DNA from: Camellia lanceoleosa
Taxonomy: Eukaryota; Streptophyta; Magnoliopsida; Ericales; Theaceae
NCBI GenBank assembly: GCA_025200525.1
Contig: CM045763.1
Location: forward strand, 90,439,470-90,503,469
Length of the DNA: 64,000 bases
Direction of reading: 5' to 3'
Under the pieces are notes generated by a model. That model saw nothing but the letters and a program-made list of their open reading frames with translations, was not told the DNA's origin and did not search any database. How positions within the stretch are numbered: the stretch's first letter is position 1; each line of letters opens with the position of its first letter. Positions 34,800-47,231 of the stretch are shown here, piece by piece. A program made the position numbers and the translations under genes.

Positions 34800-36531
34800 C
34801 AGCTACATTCTCTCTCTAAAATGAGAGCTTCTCTCTCTAAAATGAGAGGTAGTCTCCCGATGGGTAATTTCTGAGCTCCTGTAGCTCTGTTCTCTTTCAG
34901 TTTTTTAGGGCTTGTCTGTTCTTTCCTCTCTCTCCTTTCGGATTCTTTGTTCTCGTGGGTGTAATCTTTGAGCTCTTGTAACCCTGGTTTCTTTTCTATC
35001 TTTATTAGGGCCTTTGTGATCCTCCTCTCTATCCATTCTTGTTCTGTGTTTTCGTGGGTGTTCCCTCTGGCTTTGGGCATCTGATTTCTATGGATTCCTT
35101 TGACCTTGCTAAGGGTTCTGATGAGTGTAAGGATGTCTCAAGTTTGTGTTTGGTCGAAAAGATTCTAGCTCCCAAGACTTTGAACAAGCAGGTGGTTACT
35201 AACATTATTCAAGGAGCTTGGAAGGTGAGAGCAAAGTTAGTAATATCGCCTTGGGGTGATAATGTATTTTTTTTCTAGTTCACAGACCTTGAAGATCGTC
35301 AAAGGGTCTTATCAGAGGCCCCTTGGTCTATTATGGGGAGTCATCTAGTTCTTTAGTCGCTTTAAATGAGAAGGGCAACGTCGGAGCTTGAATTTCGTTG
35401 GTGTCCTTTTTGGGTCCAAGTCCATGCATTACCAGTAGACAAGATGACTAAAAGCCATGGGGAAACGATAGGTAATCAGATTGGGAGATTGATTGAAGTT
35501 AAGGCTCGATCGGAGGGACTTCTATTGGAACGTAGTTTCCTTCGTCTTAGAGTTGATGTTGATGTTACTAAACCTCTGCTTCAAGGATTCATCCTTCATC
35601 GATGAGGGGCTCCTAGGGTTGAAATTAATGATGTTCGTGTCTTGTATAAATACGAGAAACTATCTGAGTTTTGTTACGATTGCGCGCAAATTGGGTATGA
35701 CAACCTCTCGTGTAAGCTTGTTTCTAGAGAAAAATGGGTTAATTTTCGATATGGACCTTCAATGTGAATCAAAAGGGCTAGAACTTCGGGGGTTATTCAT
35801 AATTCTTCTTGCCGTCAAATTATTGGAATGGTTAAATGTGGTGATGATACTCTTCGACGGCCGACTGAGAGCCCTCTGTGAACCTTGTGGTGGCGGAGGG
35901 TGCTTCTATCGTCCGTAGTGACAATCTGTTATAAGATATGGTAGGGGCTAGAGGTGTGCCTATACGTAAGGAAGTGGGGTAGGTGTCCTTGTCTTTAGAC
36001 CCACCTGTGGTGATACCACGTAATTCAGCCAAAAAGATTAAAGCTTCTGAAAGGTTAAACTTGATTAATTTGTATCATCACTACTTGCTGGCCCAAGTAA
36101 CTTGTGGGTCGACCAACAATACCCAAAAGCTTAAGTCCAAGTTACTTAGTAGCAAGGTAGTGATGTTTTATATGTCCAAGATCACCCATGCAAACTTCTG
36201 ATGTGGGACAGGGTGTTACAAACTCTCCCACTTATAAATCCTCGCGTCCTAGCAAGGGTCCATAATCAATTAAAATACCACGACAAGCTCGTGGCCAACC
36301 TAGAATAAGTAGCCCACTTAGTTGTGTGCATGGGTTGGCTCTGATACCATTTGTAATGCCCCACTACTTGCTGGTCCAAGTAATTTGTGGGTTGACCAAC
36401 AATACCTAAAAGCTTAAATCCAAGTTACTTAGCAGCAAGGTAATGGTGCTTTATATGCCCAAGATCATCCATGTAAACTTCCGATGTGGGACAGGGTGTT
36501 ACACAAACTGGCCAAGGCTTTGGGCTAGAAA
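34800..36531 (+). pseudogene. LINE-1 5' part, copy 1 (5' UTR and ORF1)
   Basis: A CT-rich leader (34800-35089) precedes an ATG at 35090 (MDSFDLAKGSDE). The ORF1 protein has the plant L1 gag-like domain (ISPWGDNVFFF, RWCPFWVQVHALPVDKM) and then a CCHC knuckle region near 35670-35715. There the knuckle histidine is Tyr (CYDCAQIGYDNLSC), so it should not bind zinc normally. Stops lie at 35276 and near 35355 and 35603. A TRIM and a gypsy LTR interrupt it at 36071 and 36532, and the rest is lost at the duplication breakpoint. Confidence 0.8.
36071..36503 (-). mobile_element. TRIM retrotransposon (copy 1)
   Basis: Two LTRs of about 150 bp (36071-36220 and 36352-36503) flank a 131-bp interior. Read on the minus strand the element starts TGTAACACCCTGTCCCACAT, is followed by the tRNA-Met site (GCTCTGATACCA on +, 36338-36349), and has a purine tract before its second LTR. 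AAACT near both ends may be the target duplication. No protein. It sits within LINE ORF1 and is also in copy 2. Confidence 0.88.
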
Positions 36532-37450
36532 TGTAATAGCCCAACCCGTATTATGCTTAATTATACCTGTGTTTATGTGTTTGATATGAATTTGCAAGTT
36601 TAAGTATGTGAATTATATGAATTTGGGATTATATCTGTTGAATGTAAGAATATCTGTTGCAATATATAAATTAAAGACGCGATAAACCAAAACCGACTTC
36701 ATACTTGTGTTTGGCATGATTTTTAGAGCCTTTGGTGAGATTTTGAAAAATTATGATTTGTAATGAATAGATTAAGATTTTTGAGTTAAGTGTATATATT
36801 TAGCCTTTTGTTCTTCATTTTGTTGAAAGAGAGCTCAAAGTGTGAGCTAGAGAGAAAGAAAGAGGAGAAAGCTAGGGATTTGAAGGGAATCAAGAGATAA
36901 ACCTTAGAATTGGATTAAGGTATGTTAAATTACTTACAATATTTGTTTCTAACTCATCTTTGTCTTGAAATCATGAATAAATTAGGAATTTTGAGCTAGG
37001 GTTTTGAGTTGTGTGGTGGCTTGAGCTAAAGGCATGAAATTGAACCCTAATCTCTCCATCTTTGTTTGATTTAAGTTCACTCTTGTGATTTACTCATGAA
37101 ACAAACCCTAGATAATTCATGAAAACAAAATTTGTTGAAAGATTGCTCATGGATCATGTATTTGAATTTGTTTATGTAATGTATAAATATAGGAAAGAGA
37201 TGAGTCCATGAATTTGTTGTTGATGCAAGGTTGATATGTTTTATGTGGAATTACACTTGTATCATACTTATATATCATGTTTTTGAGTTGTTTTTACATA
37301 AATTTGGGCTTGGAAATGAGTTTAGAAAGTTTGCATCTTTGAACCATTTTCGGACTGGGTTCGATTTTGCCTGCATCAAGACGAGCGCCATCGGCACCGC
37401 GAAAGCAGAACATGAAGAAAAAAAAGAGGTTTTCATTCTGCTCCTTGGGT

Positions 37451-37497
37451 GCTTGAGCGGCTGGTGTTTCTGCTCAAGCGGATTTGGGCCGCACGAG
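37451..37497. repeat. CTCGAG-type words, 21/19-bp spacing (LTR A, copy 1)
   Basis: CTTGAG starts at 37452, CTCAAG at 37473 and CACGAG at 37492. The first two words are exact complements of each other. The counterpart in copy 2 is at 45560-45605, with TTTGAG and CTTGAC 21 bp apart. Confidence 0.7.
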
Positions 37498-37731
37498 TGG
37501 TGAAGACTTCTGCACATACGGAACCCCTGTTTCAGCCCAACTTCAAAAAAACATATCTCCTTCATCCGGACTCCGTTTGAAGCGATTCTTGAGCCTAAAT
37601 TCAAGCCCTCGAAGTCTAGTTTCTAATGGTGGTAATGTCATATCTAAATTCTAAGCTCACAAATAGATATGCTCAAATTAGTGAAGGTTGTTTACTTTCT
37701 TTTAACCGTTTCATGCCATTTCCTACCCTAA

Positions 37732-37959
37732 GCCTCGTTTGGCAAGAGGCTAAAATAGCCAATTAGCCAAAAAGTTACCTTTTTAGCCAAAAAGCCAACA
37801 ACCCATACCAAAAAGTCAAAGATTCCCTTTTCTCTCTACTTTTTGCACGTCGTTTCGTAATTAGCCAAAAAGTTGGCCCAAACATACAGGTTTTTCTTAC
37901 CAACCTTTTTAGCCAATTAGCCAAAAAGTTACTAAATTAGCCTGTTCCCAAACGAGGCC
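37732..37959. mobile_element. Tourist-like MITE in LTR A, copy 1 only
   Basis: Near-complete reverse copy of the 33359-33587 family (GCCTCGTTTGGCAAGAGG ... CCAAACGAGGCC). Copy 2 has the empty site near 46796. The target duplication is no longer clear on the right. Confidence 0.9.
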
Positions 37960-38384
37960 GTTTCCTTTCGCTTCTAGCTATTTCCTTAAATCTTAAATAA
38001 TTAAACATGATATGTTCAATGAAAAACATATGAAATTATTGTAACATTAATTTAAGTCATGAACATTTAGGGCCGTTTAAAGTACATCTTTGGTACATAT
38101 TTTGTACGTAATTATATGTAGAGAAGATTAACATAAAACACTTGAGAGAAATTAAAAAATATATATATACGAATTAAAACAAATGATTTATCGAATGTGT
38201 ATGTGACATGTTTTGTGTAGGTCGTGTGTCGGAGACAACGTCGCAAGACCAAACGCACTGTGAGTAGTAATATAGTACACTTATGCTCTTTGTTGCATAT
38301 CTTGAACCATGAACGATGATTGGTGCCAACATTATGAATTGATTGGAAACGATGAAACTTCATTGATATTATATGACATGTGCT

Positions 38385-38493
38385 AAATGATTGGGCCTGA
38401 GGCCGCTTAATAAATGATTGGGCCTGAGGCCGCTTGTTAAATGATTGGGCTTGAGGCCGCTTGTTAAATAATTGGGCCTGAGGCTGTTTGGTT
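38385..38493 (+). repeat. 27-bp minisatellite, four units (LTR A, copy 1)
   Basis: Unit AAATGATTGGGCCTGAGGCC plus GCTTGTT, four copies. The same array in copy 2 has about nine units. Confidence 0.9.
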
Positions 38494-39002
38494 TGTATGA
38501 TTATTGATATTATGAGAACCTGATGATCATCTACTTACACTGCTTTACTGTATTATTACTCACTGAGCTTCGCTCACCCAATTTTTTGTATTCACATGTA
38601 GGTGATCAGCAACATAGAACACACCCCTAGAGTCAGCTTCAAGAGCTTTTTTGTGACCCAATCGAGTCGTGCCTCCGAGACAGAGTTTTGTCTTGACTCA
38701 CACCACACTTTGACCTTATTATGTTTTTGCTTTCATGGTCTTAGATTGTAAACACTATGTACAATTTCCTTATAGGTCTTATATTTTGATGGGCAAGTAT
38801 ATGTATTATTGCATTATGTGGTTAACTCTATGATTTTGCTCATGATTGGCACAACTCAATGGACTTCTCCTTATTATATGCTTCTATTTATGGCCCCATT
38901 AGCATAAATATTCTGTATGATCATTTGAGGCCTTCGGTAATCTACGGATTGCTGGCCGGTTATGACCCAAACTTTTAGGGGCGAGTGCGGGTCATGACAA
39001 AG

Positions 39003-39013
39003 TGGTATCAGAG
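39003..39013 (+). other. Primer-binding site after LTR A, copy 1
   Basis: TGGTATCAGAG follows the LTR end by three bases, complementary to initiator tRNA-Met. The next 225 bp are the leader and possible start of gag, cut at the duplication joint (39240). Confidence 0.88.
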
Positions 39014-40126
39014 TACGAGTTAATATCTCACACACGAGTCCATATGAGCAATAAGAAGTCTAGAAAAGGTTTAAATTGCATCTATAATGCATCCACATCA
39101 GGTATGACATGGAAATGTATATTTGTATATGTGACTTATGTGCATATTACTGTGAAAGTTATAATGCATGTTCCTCAGATCATAGTGAGAACAAGGATAG
39201 AAGATAGAGAGGATTCAACCTCTACACGACTTAATACAATGGAAGACAAATTTGTGGGTGAATAGAAAACGATGGGAAATAATAAAACATTTCTAAACAT
39301 GTGGAATCAAACATTTCTTGTTATACATTATAAATGTTTGAATTTTATATTCTTCTATATATTTTTTTTTCTCTACTAAATTTCTTTGTGCTTATGTCTT
39401 GTTAGACCTCATTCTCATTTAATTATTACATTACTTTCTGCCTCATTTCTTGTCAACTTTTTTTTTTTTTTTGGGGGTGTCGTACCTACCAATCATGTGT
39501 TTTTAGGTGGAGGAAATGGTAATTGAACCCTTAAAATTGTAAAAAAAAAATTAATTAATTAATTAAATAACAATTACATTGTGTACACATTGTAAAAGTA
39601 ACTAGTATTAGAGTTTTAAAATGAATCAAATTATTAAAACTCGACTTTCATTAATACAATTTAAACTCAATAAGTTTCAAGTCAATCTTGATATTATTGG
39701 ACTGTATTATAAAAAATCAAACTTCTTAAATTTGACTCATTATTAACTCAATTAAAGTTTATGGAGATCGATTCAAAAGATAAATGATCAAACTTAAACA
39801 CAATTTAAAATTCCTTATAACTAACAATCCAAACATGTGGAATGAAGCATTTCTTGTTCCACGTTATAAATGTTTGAATTATACTCTTCTATGAATTTTC
39901 TTCCTATCAATTTTCTCAGTACTCATTAAGGTGTCTTGTTAAACTTAATTCTCATTTAATTATTACATTTATTTTCTCCATATGTCTGGGTGACTAATAT
40001 TTTTTTTTTTTGGTCTCCTACCTACCAACATGCTTTTCAATGACAAAATGGTTATTTGAAACCTTCGCTTTTTTGTTTCCGTTGTACCAAAAAAAAAAAA
40101 AAAAAAAACCTTCGCTTTCGAAAATT

Positions 40127-40370
40127 AGGGTTAATTATATCAAACCCCTTTAATTATTAGTGAATATTAATTTACCCTCTTATTTATGAATTTATATATT
40201 TTGACCCATGAACTATAAAAATTTATCACATTTACCCCTATAGCCCCTTTCAAAAGAGGTGTATTTGTACAATTTTCATAGTGGAAGAAGTCAATATGTA
40301 ACAAGTTCATAAATGAGAGAGAGGTAAAATGATATTCGCTAATAATTGAGAATCTTGGTGTAATTAACCT
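40127..40370. mobile_element. Foldback MITE (copy 2)
   Basis: Counterpart of 31758-32002, with the same inverted ends (AGGGTTAATTATATC and GTGTAATTAACCT). Confidence 0.7.
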
Positions 40371-41261
40371 CAAAAATGATTCACAATGTGTTGTGATAAC
40401 ATCCCCAAGCAATTTTTACCACCAATTTGTGTGAATCCCGCATGAAACTCGCACACAAATAGATAGTAAAAATTATTTTGCGACATAACAATGCCAATGC
40501 CACAAGGGACAAAGAAAAATTAATCCCAGTAATACTAAAGACAAAAAATTCAAATATATATATATATATTAGGAAAAAAAGTATGTAAATCTAAAAGCAT
40601 ACCCATGTTTACAATTGAAGTAATAATATTTGATCAATCAAAATGTTACTTCACAGCTTATTGCTCAAATCAAATTAATGGTAGATGAGATCGACCCGAA
40701 GTATCGATTATCTATCCCACTCTTTGTTCCATCTTTGTCCTATACTTATCTTATATTAGCACATCACCAAAATCAATAATTAAAAAAATATGAGATAGAA
40801 TATGATATAAGAGACAAATAATCTTATGCCAAGATAACAATACACACTACCCGTTATACAAAGTAATATGTCAAACTTTTTACCAAACTTTATAGATTAT
40901 ACTTTTCATGTTTCAGAAATCCCAATCAAGTATAGAATTGGGTCTTGATGGATGAATCCACTTCAACTTTGCATAACTTGATTGTACATTTAGTCTAATG
41001 GTGTGAAAGGTTTGTCTTCCAGTTGAATGTTGGTAGTACATTGACTGGCTCTTTGAATGTGTAGTATTTGTAATATTGCTCTATGCTTCACATAATCTTC
41101 AAAGAATTGGTCTTATTTGCCGTGGCTTTTTGAAAATTGCTCCTTGGTGTCAAAAATTGATAAAATTGAAAACACAACTAAAATCTACTTTTAAATTATG
41201 TTTGGATCTTAAATTTATAGAGAAAAAAGAAATGTAAAAGAAAAAGGAAAAGAGAGATGTT

Positions 41262-41652
41262 CATTTGTTTGGGCAAAAAATATTTTTAAATGAAAAACAT
41301 TTTCTGAAGAAAATATTTTTCTATATTTGGTGGTGATAGTAGTGAAATGAAGGTAGAGGTGGAGGTGATAGCATGGTGGTAGGGCGTATGCGGTAGTGAT
41401 GGTGGTAGTGGCCGTGGTGATGGTGGTGTGGTGGTGGAGGTGAGAGTGGCGGTGGTAGTGAGGTAACACTAATAAAATTTTAGTTTGAAAAATATTTTTC
41501 GCCTTTTAAAAGTGGAAAACATTTTCTACCCATATAAGTTTGTTTTCTGTTAACTATAGAAAATGTTTCCGTCAACCATTGTTTTCCATTATACCAAATA
41601 CTAAAAAATACATAAAATATTTTTTATAAAATATTTTTCGTCCAACAAATAG
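41262..41652. mobile_element. MITE with GGT-rich core (copy 2)
   Basis: Counterpart of 32651-33001, slightly longer. The region just before it (about 40992-41220) is extra sequence absent from copy 1. Confidence 0.7.
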
Positions 41653-43233
41653 AGCGTAAGAGCTTCTCTCTTTTTTCTTTTCCTTTTTTAATGACTTTAC
41701 TCCTTGCAAATCCAAAATCCAAACACATCATTGGGTTCCTCAAAGAAAATCAATAATGTATTTCACAACATTTCATTGTTTTCATTTAGGAGGTCACTCA
41801 ACAATGTAAACTAAAATGAAAACAAAATATCATGAAAATGAAACAAAAGATAGTTCACTCATTTTCTTAATTTTAATCCAAGTCTCCTATAATTTTACTT
41901 TCTTTTCTTTCTCTCCATTTTCTTAGCAACCAAACAGGCCTCACTTAGATGAACATGAAAAGGCGAGGAAGACAGAAAGGAGAATATATTCTGTTTTCAA
42001 ATTCCAGGACAAATTTGCTTTAGTATAGCTTTTATATACCTATAAAAGGGATTGAGGTACAATGACATTGGCAAAAATAAATAAATAACAAGGAAAATGA
42101 AAAGGATGATACCCAAGCGATCTTTGACAGATTAAAAAAGAACCCTATATGAGGATAGTGTACTGAAGATAGTTTGGTGTAACTCTTATAATTGTTTATA
42201 ATTTTATTTTTTTTTAATTTGAGAGTTTGTATTAAATTGTTTGATATAATTTTAAGCATAAATAATTTAAAGGGTTGTTTTGAGAATTATCTTTTTTAGT
42301 AATTTTTTTGATTTTCTACGAAAAAACGTACAAAAACATAAAGAGAATAGTTGACTTTTTTATAGTAATTGTTTGGCTAAAATATCGTTTTTCCAAAATA
42401 GGCCTAAGTTTTATAAAAATCTGATCATCTGAAAGTTGAGAAAAATATACTTTTAACTTTTGTTTTTAATTATCAACTTTGAAATTACAAATTGCACCAA
42501 GCAAACTCATTGTGCCAATAAGAACATCTCTAACAAGGAAAATTAATTATTAGATAGAATCGAAATAACCGTGTGACATTATATACATATACATAGTACT
42601 CCTATAAATAAAGAATCGCAAAACAAACTAAGGGCATCTTCAATCCTTCATTTGAAAAAAAATGACTCTCTTGATTTGATGACCATTTGATAAAAGGATT
42701 TGAGATGATTTCATCAAATGGTCATCAAATCAAGGAAGTCATTTTTTTTTTAATCAAATTGAGAGTTCATCAAATTTGAATTTGATATAAATATATATAT
42801 ATATATATAATTAAAAAAAAAAGATGAAGTATTAGAGATGATTTTTTTTCATCAAATTTGATAAAAAGATAAATTTGGGATAAGAAGATAATTTTTTTGC
42901 AAATTTTGATAAAAATTTGATATAATAATTAGAGTAATTCAATATCCAGCTACATTCTCTCTCTAAAATGAGAGCTTCTCTCTCTAAAATGGGAGGTAGT
43001 CTCTGTGGGTAATTTATGAGCTCCTGTAGCTCTGTTCTCTCTCAATTTTTAGGGCTTGTGTGTTCTTTCCTCCCTATCCTTTCGAATTCTTTGTTCCCGT
43101 GGGTGTAATCTTTGAGCTCTTGTAACCCTAGTTTCTTTTCTATCTTTATTAGGGCCTTTGCTATCCTCCTCTCTATCCATTCTTGTTCTGTGTTTTCGTG
43201 GGTGTTCTCTCTAGTCTTGGGCATCTGATTTCT

Positions 43234-44206
43234 ATGGATTCCTTTGACCTTGCTAAGGGTTCTGATGAGTGTAAGGATGTCTCAAGTTTGTGTTTGGTCA
43301 AAAAGATTCTAGCTCCCAAGACTTTGAACAAGCAAGTGGTTACTAACATTATTCAGGGAGCTTGGAAGGTAAGAGCAAAGTTAGTAATATCGCCTTGGGG
43401 TGATAATGTGTTTCTTTTCTAGTTCACAGACCTTGAGGATCGTCAGAGGGTCTTATCAAAGGTGCCCTAGTCTGTTATGAGGAGTCATCTAGTTCTTCAG
43501 CCGCTTCAAACGAGAAGGGCAACGTCGGAGCTTGAATTTCGTTGGTGTCCTTTTTGGGTCCAAGTCCATGGATTACCGGTAGACAAGATGACTAAAAGCC
43601 ATGGGAAAACGATAGGTAATCGGATTGAGAGATTGATTGAAGTTAAGGCTCGGTCGGAGGGACTTTTATTAGAATGCAGTTTCCTTCATCTTAGAGTTGA
43701 TTTTGATGTTACTAAACCTCTGCTTCAAGGATTCATCCTTCATCGACGAAGGGCTCCTAGGGTTGAAATTGATGATGTTCGTGTCTTGTATAAATGTGAG
43801 AAATTATCTAAGTTTTGTTACAATTGTGGGCAAATTAGGCATGACAACCTTTCGTGTAAGTTTTTCTAGAGAAAAAGGGGTTAATTTTCAATATGGACCT
43901 TCAATGCGAACTGAAATGGCTAGAACTTCGAGGCTATTCATGATTCTGCTAGCCGTCAAATTGTTGGAATGGTTAAATGTGGTAATGATACTCCTCGGCG
44001 TCCGACTGAGAGCCTTCTGTGAACCCTCTAGTAGCAGAGGGTGCTTCTATCGTCCGTAGTGACAATCTGTTACAAGAGGTGGCCAGGGCTAAGGGCATGC
44101 ATGTACGTGAGGAAGTGGGGTAGGTGTCCCTGTCTATAGACCCACCTGTGGTGATACCACGTAATTCAACCAAAAAGATTGAAGCTTCTGAAAGGTTGAA
44201 GGTTAA
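43234..44206 (+). pseudogene. LINE-1 ORF1, 5' part (copy 2)
   Basis: ATG at 43234 (MDSFDLAKGSDE). It carries the same plant L1 gag-like domain as copy 1, with RWCPFWVQVHGLPVDKM and a CCHC knuckle that is intact here (CYNCGQIRHDNLSC, about 43816-43857). Stops near 43420 and 43468 and a frameshift after 43860 break it. In plants such proteins bind the LINE RNA. Copy 1 and copy 2 share the first stop position but differ at the knuckle. Confidence 0.8.
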
Positions 44207-44218
44207 ACTTGATTAATC

Positions 44219-44646
44219 GGTATCATCACTACTTGCTGGCCCAAGTAACTTATGAGTTGACCAACAATACCCTTTAAGTCCAATTTATTTAGTAGCAAGA
44301 TAGTGGTGCTTTATATGCCCAAGATCACCTATGCAAATTTCTGATGTGGGATAGGGTGTTACAAACTCCCCCACTTATAAATCCTCGTGTCCTCGTGAGG
44401 GTCCATAATCAATTAGAATACCACAACAAGCTCGTAGCCAGCCTAGAATAAGTAGCCCACATGGTTGTGTGCATGGGTCGGCTCTGATACCATTTGTAAT
44501 GCCCCACTACTTACTCGCCTAAGTAATTTGTAGGTCGACCAACAATACCCAAAAGTTTAAGTCCAAGTTACTTAGTAACAAGGTAGTGGTGCTTTATATA
44601 CCCAAGATCACCGATGCAAACTTCTAATGTGGAACAAGGTGTTACA
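44219..44646 (-). mobile_element. TRIM retrotransposon (copy 2)
   Basis: Left LTR about 44219-44363, right LTR 44495-44646; the reversed primer-binding site lies just before the right LTR. Counterpart of 36071-36503. Confidence 0.87.
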
Positions 44647-45605
44647 CAAACTGGCCAAGGCTTTGGGCTAGAAATGAAATAGCCCAATCCGTACTATGCT
44701 TAATTATACCTGTGTTTATATGTTTGATATGAATTTGCAAGTTTAAGTATGTGAATTATGTGAATTTGGGATTATATCTGTTATATGTAGGAATATATGT
44801 TGCCATTGGAACTTTGAACTGAAAATGGAAAACCTTAGGAACGCGATAAGCCAAAACCGACTTCATACCTATGTTTGGCATGATTTTTAGAGCCTTTGGT
44901 GAGATTTTGAAAAATTATAATTCGTAATGAATAGATTAAGATTTTTGAATTAAGTGTATATGTTTAGCCTTTTGTTCTTCATTTTCTTGAAAGAGAGCTT
45001 AAAGCAAGGGATTTGAAGGGAATCAAGGGGCAAACCTTAGAATTGGATTAAGATATGTTAAACTACTTACAATCTTTGTCTCTAACTCATCTTTGTCATG
45101 AAATCATGAAGAAATTAGGAATTTTAAGCTAGGGTTTTGAGTTGTGTGGTGGCTTGAGCTAAAGGCATGAAATTAAACCCTAATCTCTCTATCTTTGTTT
45201 TATTTAAGTTCACTCTTGTGATTGACCAATGAAACAAACCCTAGATAATTCATGAAAACAAGATTTGTTGAAAGATTGCCATGGATCATGTATTTTGAAT
45301 TTGTTTATGTAATGTATGAATATGAGAAAGAGATGAGTCCATGAATTTGTTGTCAATGCAAGGTTGATATGTTTAATGTGGAATTACACTTGTATCATGC
45401 TTATATATCATGTTTTTGGGTTGTTTTTATATGAATTTGGGCTTGGAAATGAGTTTAGGAAGCTTGCATCTTTGAACCATTTTCAGACTGTCTAATTTTG
45501 CCAGACCACACGAACGGAACATGAAGAAAAAAAGAGATTTTCATTCTGCTCCTTGGGCGTTTGAGCGGTCGGTGTTTCCGCTTGACCGGATTTGGGCCGC
45601 ACGAG

Positions 45606-46559
45606 TAGGAATGGCAACGGGCCGGGGCGGGGCTGGGGATCGCACTCCCCGTCCCCGATCCCCAACTCCGTCCCCGTCCCCGATCCCCGGCGGGGAACCT
45701 ATCACCCCCTCTCGCCTCCACCCCCTAACGGGGATCGGGTTTTCCCGACCCCAAAATATCCCCGACCTTTCTTTTTTTTTAAATTTAATCTATTTTCAAC
45801 AACAATCATCAACAATTTAATCTGTTTTCAACAACAATTATCATCAACAACTAAAAATATATATATATATATATATTTCTGAAATTGAAGAGGATTAGGC
45901 TGAAATGCAGATCTGAAATTGAAGAGCAAGGAGCTGAAAAACAGATCTGCAAAAATAAATAAATAAATAAATAAAACAAAATCACTTGAACATATCTATA
46001 AACTCAGATATATAAATTTAGAGAAAAAAAAAAGAAAAAGAAAAAGGTCGAAACAGATATATATATATATATATACATATATATACACTCAGAGAAAGAG
46101 AGAGGGGAAGGCGAAACTCTATACAGCAGCGGCGGTGAGGGAAGATCGACGGTGAGGAACAAGCGGCAGTGAGAGAGGATCAGTAGTAAGGGACAAGCGG
46201 TGATGAGGAACGAGCGGCGATGAGGAACGAGCGGCAGGCGTGTGTGAGAGTGAGAGAGAGAGAAAGTAGTGTTGTGTATGTACGTGTTTATTGAGTGTAT
46301 CAAACAGACCCTACATACACATATATATAACTGGGCATAATAGTAATATTATATCGGGGCTAAACGGGTCGGGGGCAGGGCCGGGTTGGGCGGGGTTCGG
46401 GGCTGGGACATGTATCCCCGTCTCCGGTCCGAATATCATCGAGGATTTATTTTTAAATACCATCCCCGACCCGTCGGGAGTATTTTTCGAAAAATAACCG
46501 CTCGATTCAGGGTCGGGAGGTTGGGTCCCCGTCGGGTCAGGTTTAGATTGTCATTCCTA
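45606..46559. mobile_element. hAT-type non-autonomous element, 954 bp
   Basis: The ends TAGGAATGGCAAC and GATTGTCATTCCTA are near-complements. CGCACGAG (45598-45605) and CACACGAG (46560-46567) form an 8-bp target duplication with one CpG-type change. Copy 1 shows the empty site (GCCGCACGAGTGG). Both subterminal regions are GC-rich with GGGG/CCCC runs; the middle is AT-rich with a TA microsatellite. Open frames in it are low-complexity. Confidence 0.85.
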
Positions 46560-47231
46560 CACACGAGTGATGAAGACTTCCGTACGTGTAGAACCCCTGT
46601 TTCAACCCAACTTCAAAAAGGTATATCTCTTTCATTCAGACCCTGTTTTAAGCTATTCTTGAGCCTAAATTCAAGCCCTCGAAGTCTAGTTTCTAATGGT
46701 GGTAGTCTCATATCCAAATTCTAAGTACAAAAATAGATATGCTCAAATTAATGAAGGTTGTTTACTTTCTTTTAACCGTTTCATGCCATTTCCTACCCTA
46801 ATTTAGTTTCCTTTTGCTTCTTGCTATTTCCTTAAATCTTAAATAAGTAAACATGATATGTTCAATGAAAAACATATGAAATTATTATAGGAAACATTAA
46901 TTTAAGTTATAAACATTTAGGGTTGTTTAAAGTACATCTTTGGTACATACTTTGTACGTGATTCACATATAGAGAAGATTAGCATTGAACATTTGAGAGA
47001 AATTAAAGAAAAGTGTACAAATTGAAACAAATGATTTATCGAATGTGTATGTGACATGTTTTGTGTAGGTCGTGTGCCGGAGGCAACGCCGCAAAACCAA
47101 ACGCACTGTGAGTAGTAATATAGTACACTTATGCTCTTTGTTGCGTATTTTGAACCATGAACGGTGATTGGTGCCAACATTATGAATTGATTGGAAATGA
47201 TGAAACTTCATTGATATAATATGACATGTGC

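Larger units (their letters stand above)
36532..38999 (+). repeat. Gypsy-type LTR A, copy 1
   Basis: It runs from TGTAATAGCCCAACCC to GGGTCATGACA, 2468 bp including a 228-bp MITE. The preceding AGAAA is the target duplication, shown by the solo LTR in copy 2. It includes a CTCGAG-type word pair at 37451 and a 27-bp minisatellite. The primer-binding site follows at 39003. The matching 3' LTR is absent because the duplication joint cuts the internal region. Confidence 0.88.
30376..39239 (+). repeat. Tandem segmental duplication, copy 1 (8.86 kb)
   Basis: From TGGAAGACAAATTTGTGGGTG at 30376 the sequence is repeated from 39240 in the same order: MITEs, LINE-1 5' half, TRIM and gypsy LTR. Copy 1 ends inside the gypsy leader (39239); the junction shares only TGG. 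Copy 1 alone has the insertions at about 30963-31480, 33359-33587, 34361-34592 and 37732-37959. Confidence 0.9.

Noticed and set aside
34616..35080. Minus-strand 154-residue open frame
   Set aside because: Antisense of the LINE-1 leader plus AT-rich sequence; no domain.
37231..37604. Open frames on both strands in LTR A
   Set aside because: They lie in LTR sequence, are not conserved between the two copies, and have no domain.
41215..41469. Histidine/threonine-rich minus-strand frame
   Set aside because: Translation of the GGT-rich core of a MITE; not conserved in copy 1.
45521..45882. Proline/arginine-rich open frames
   Set aside because: Low-complexity reading of the GC-rich end of the hAT-type element.
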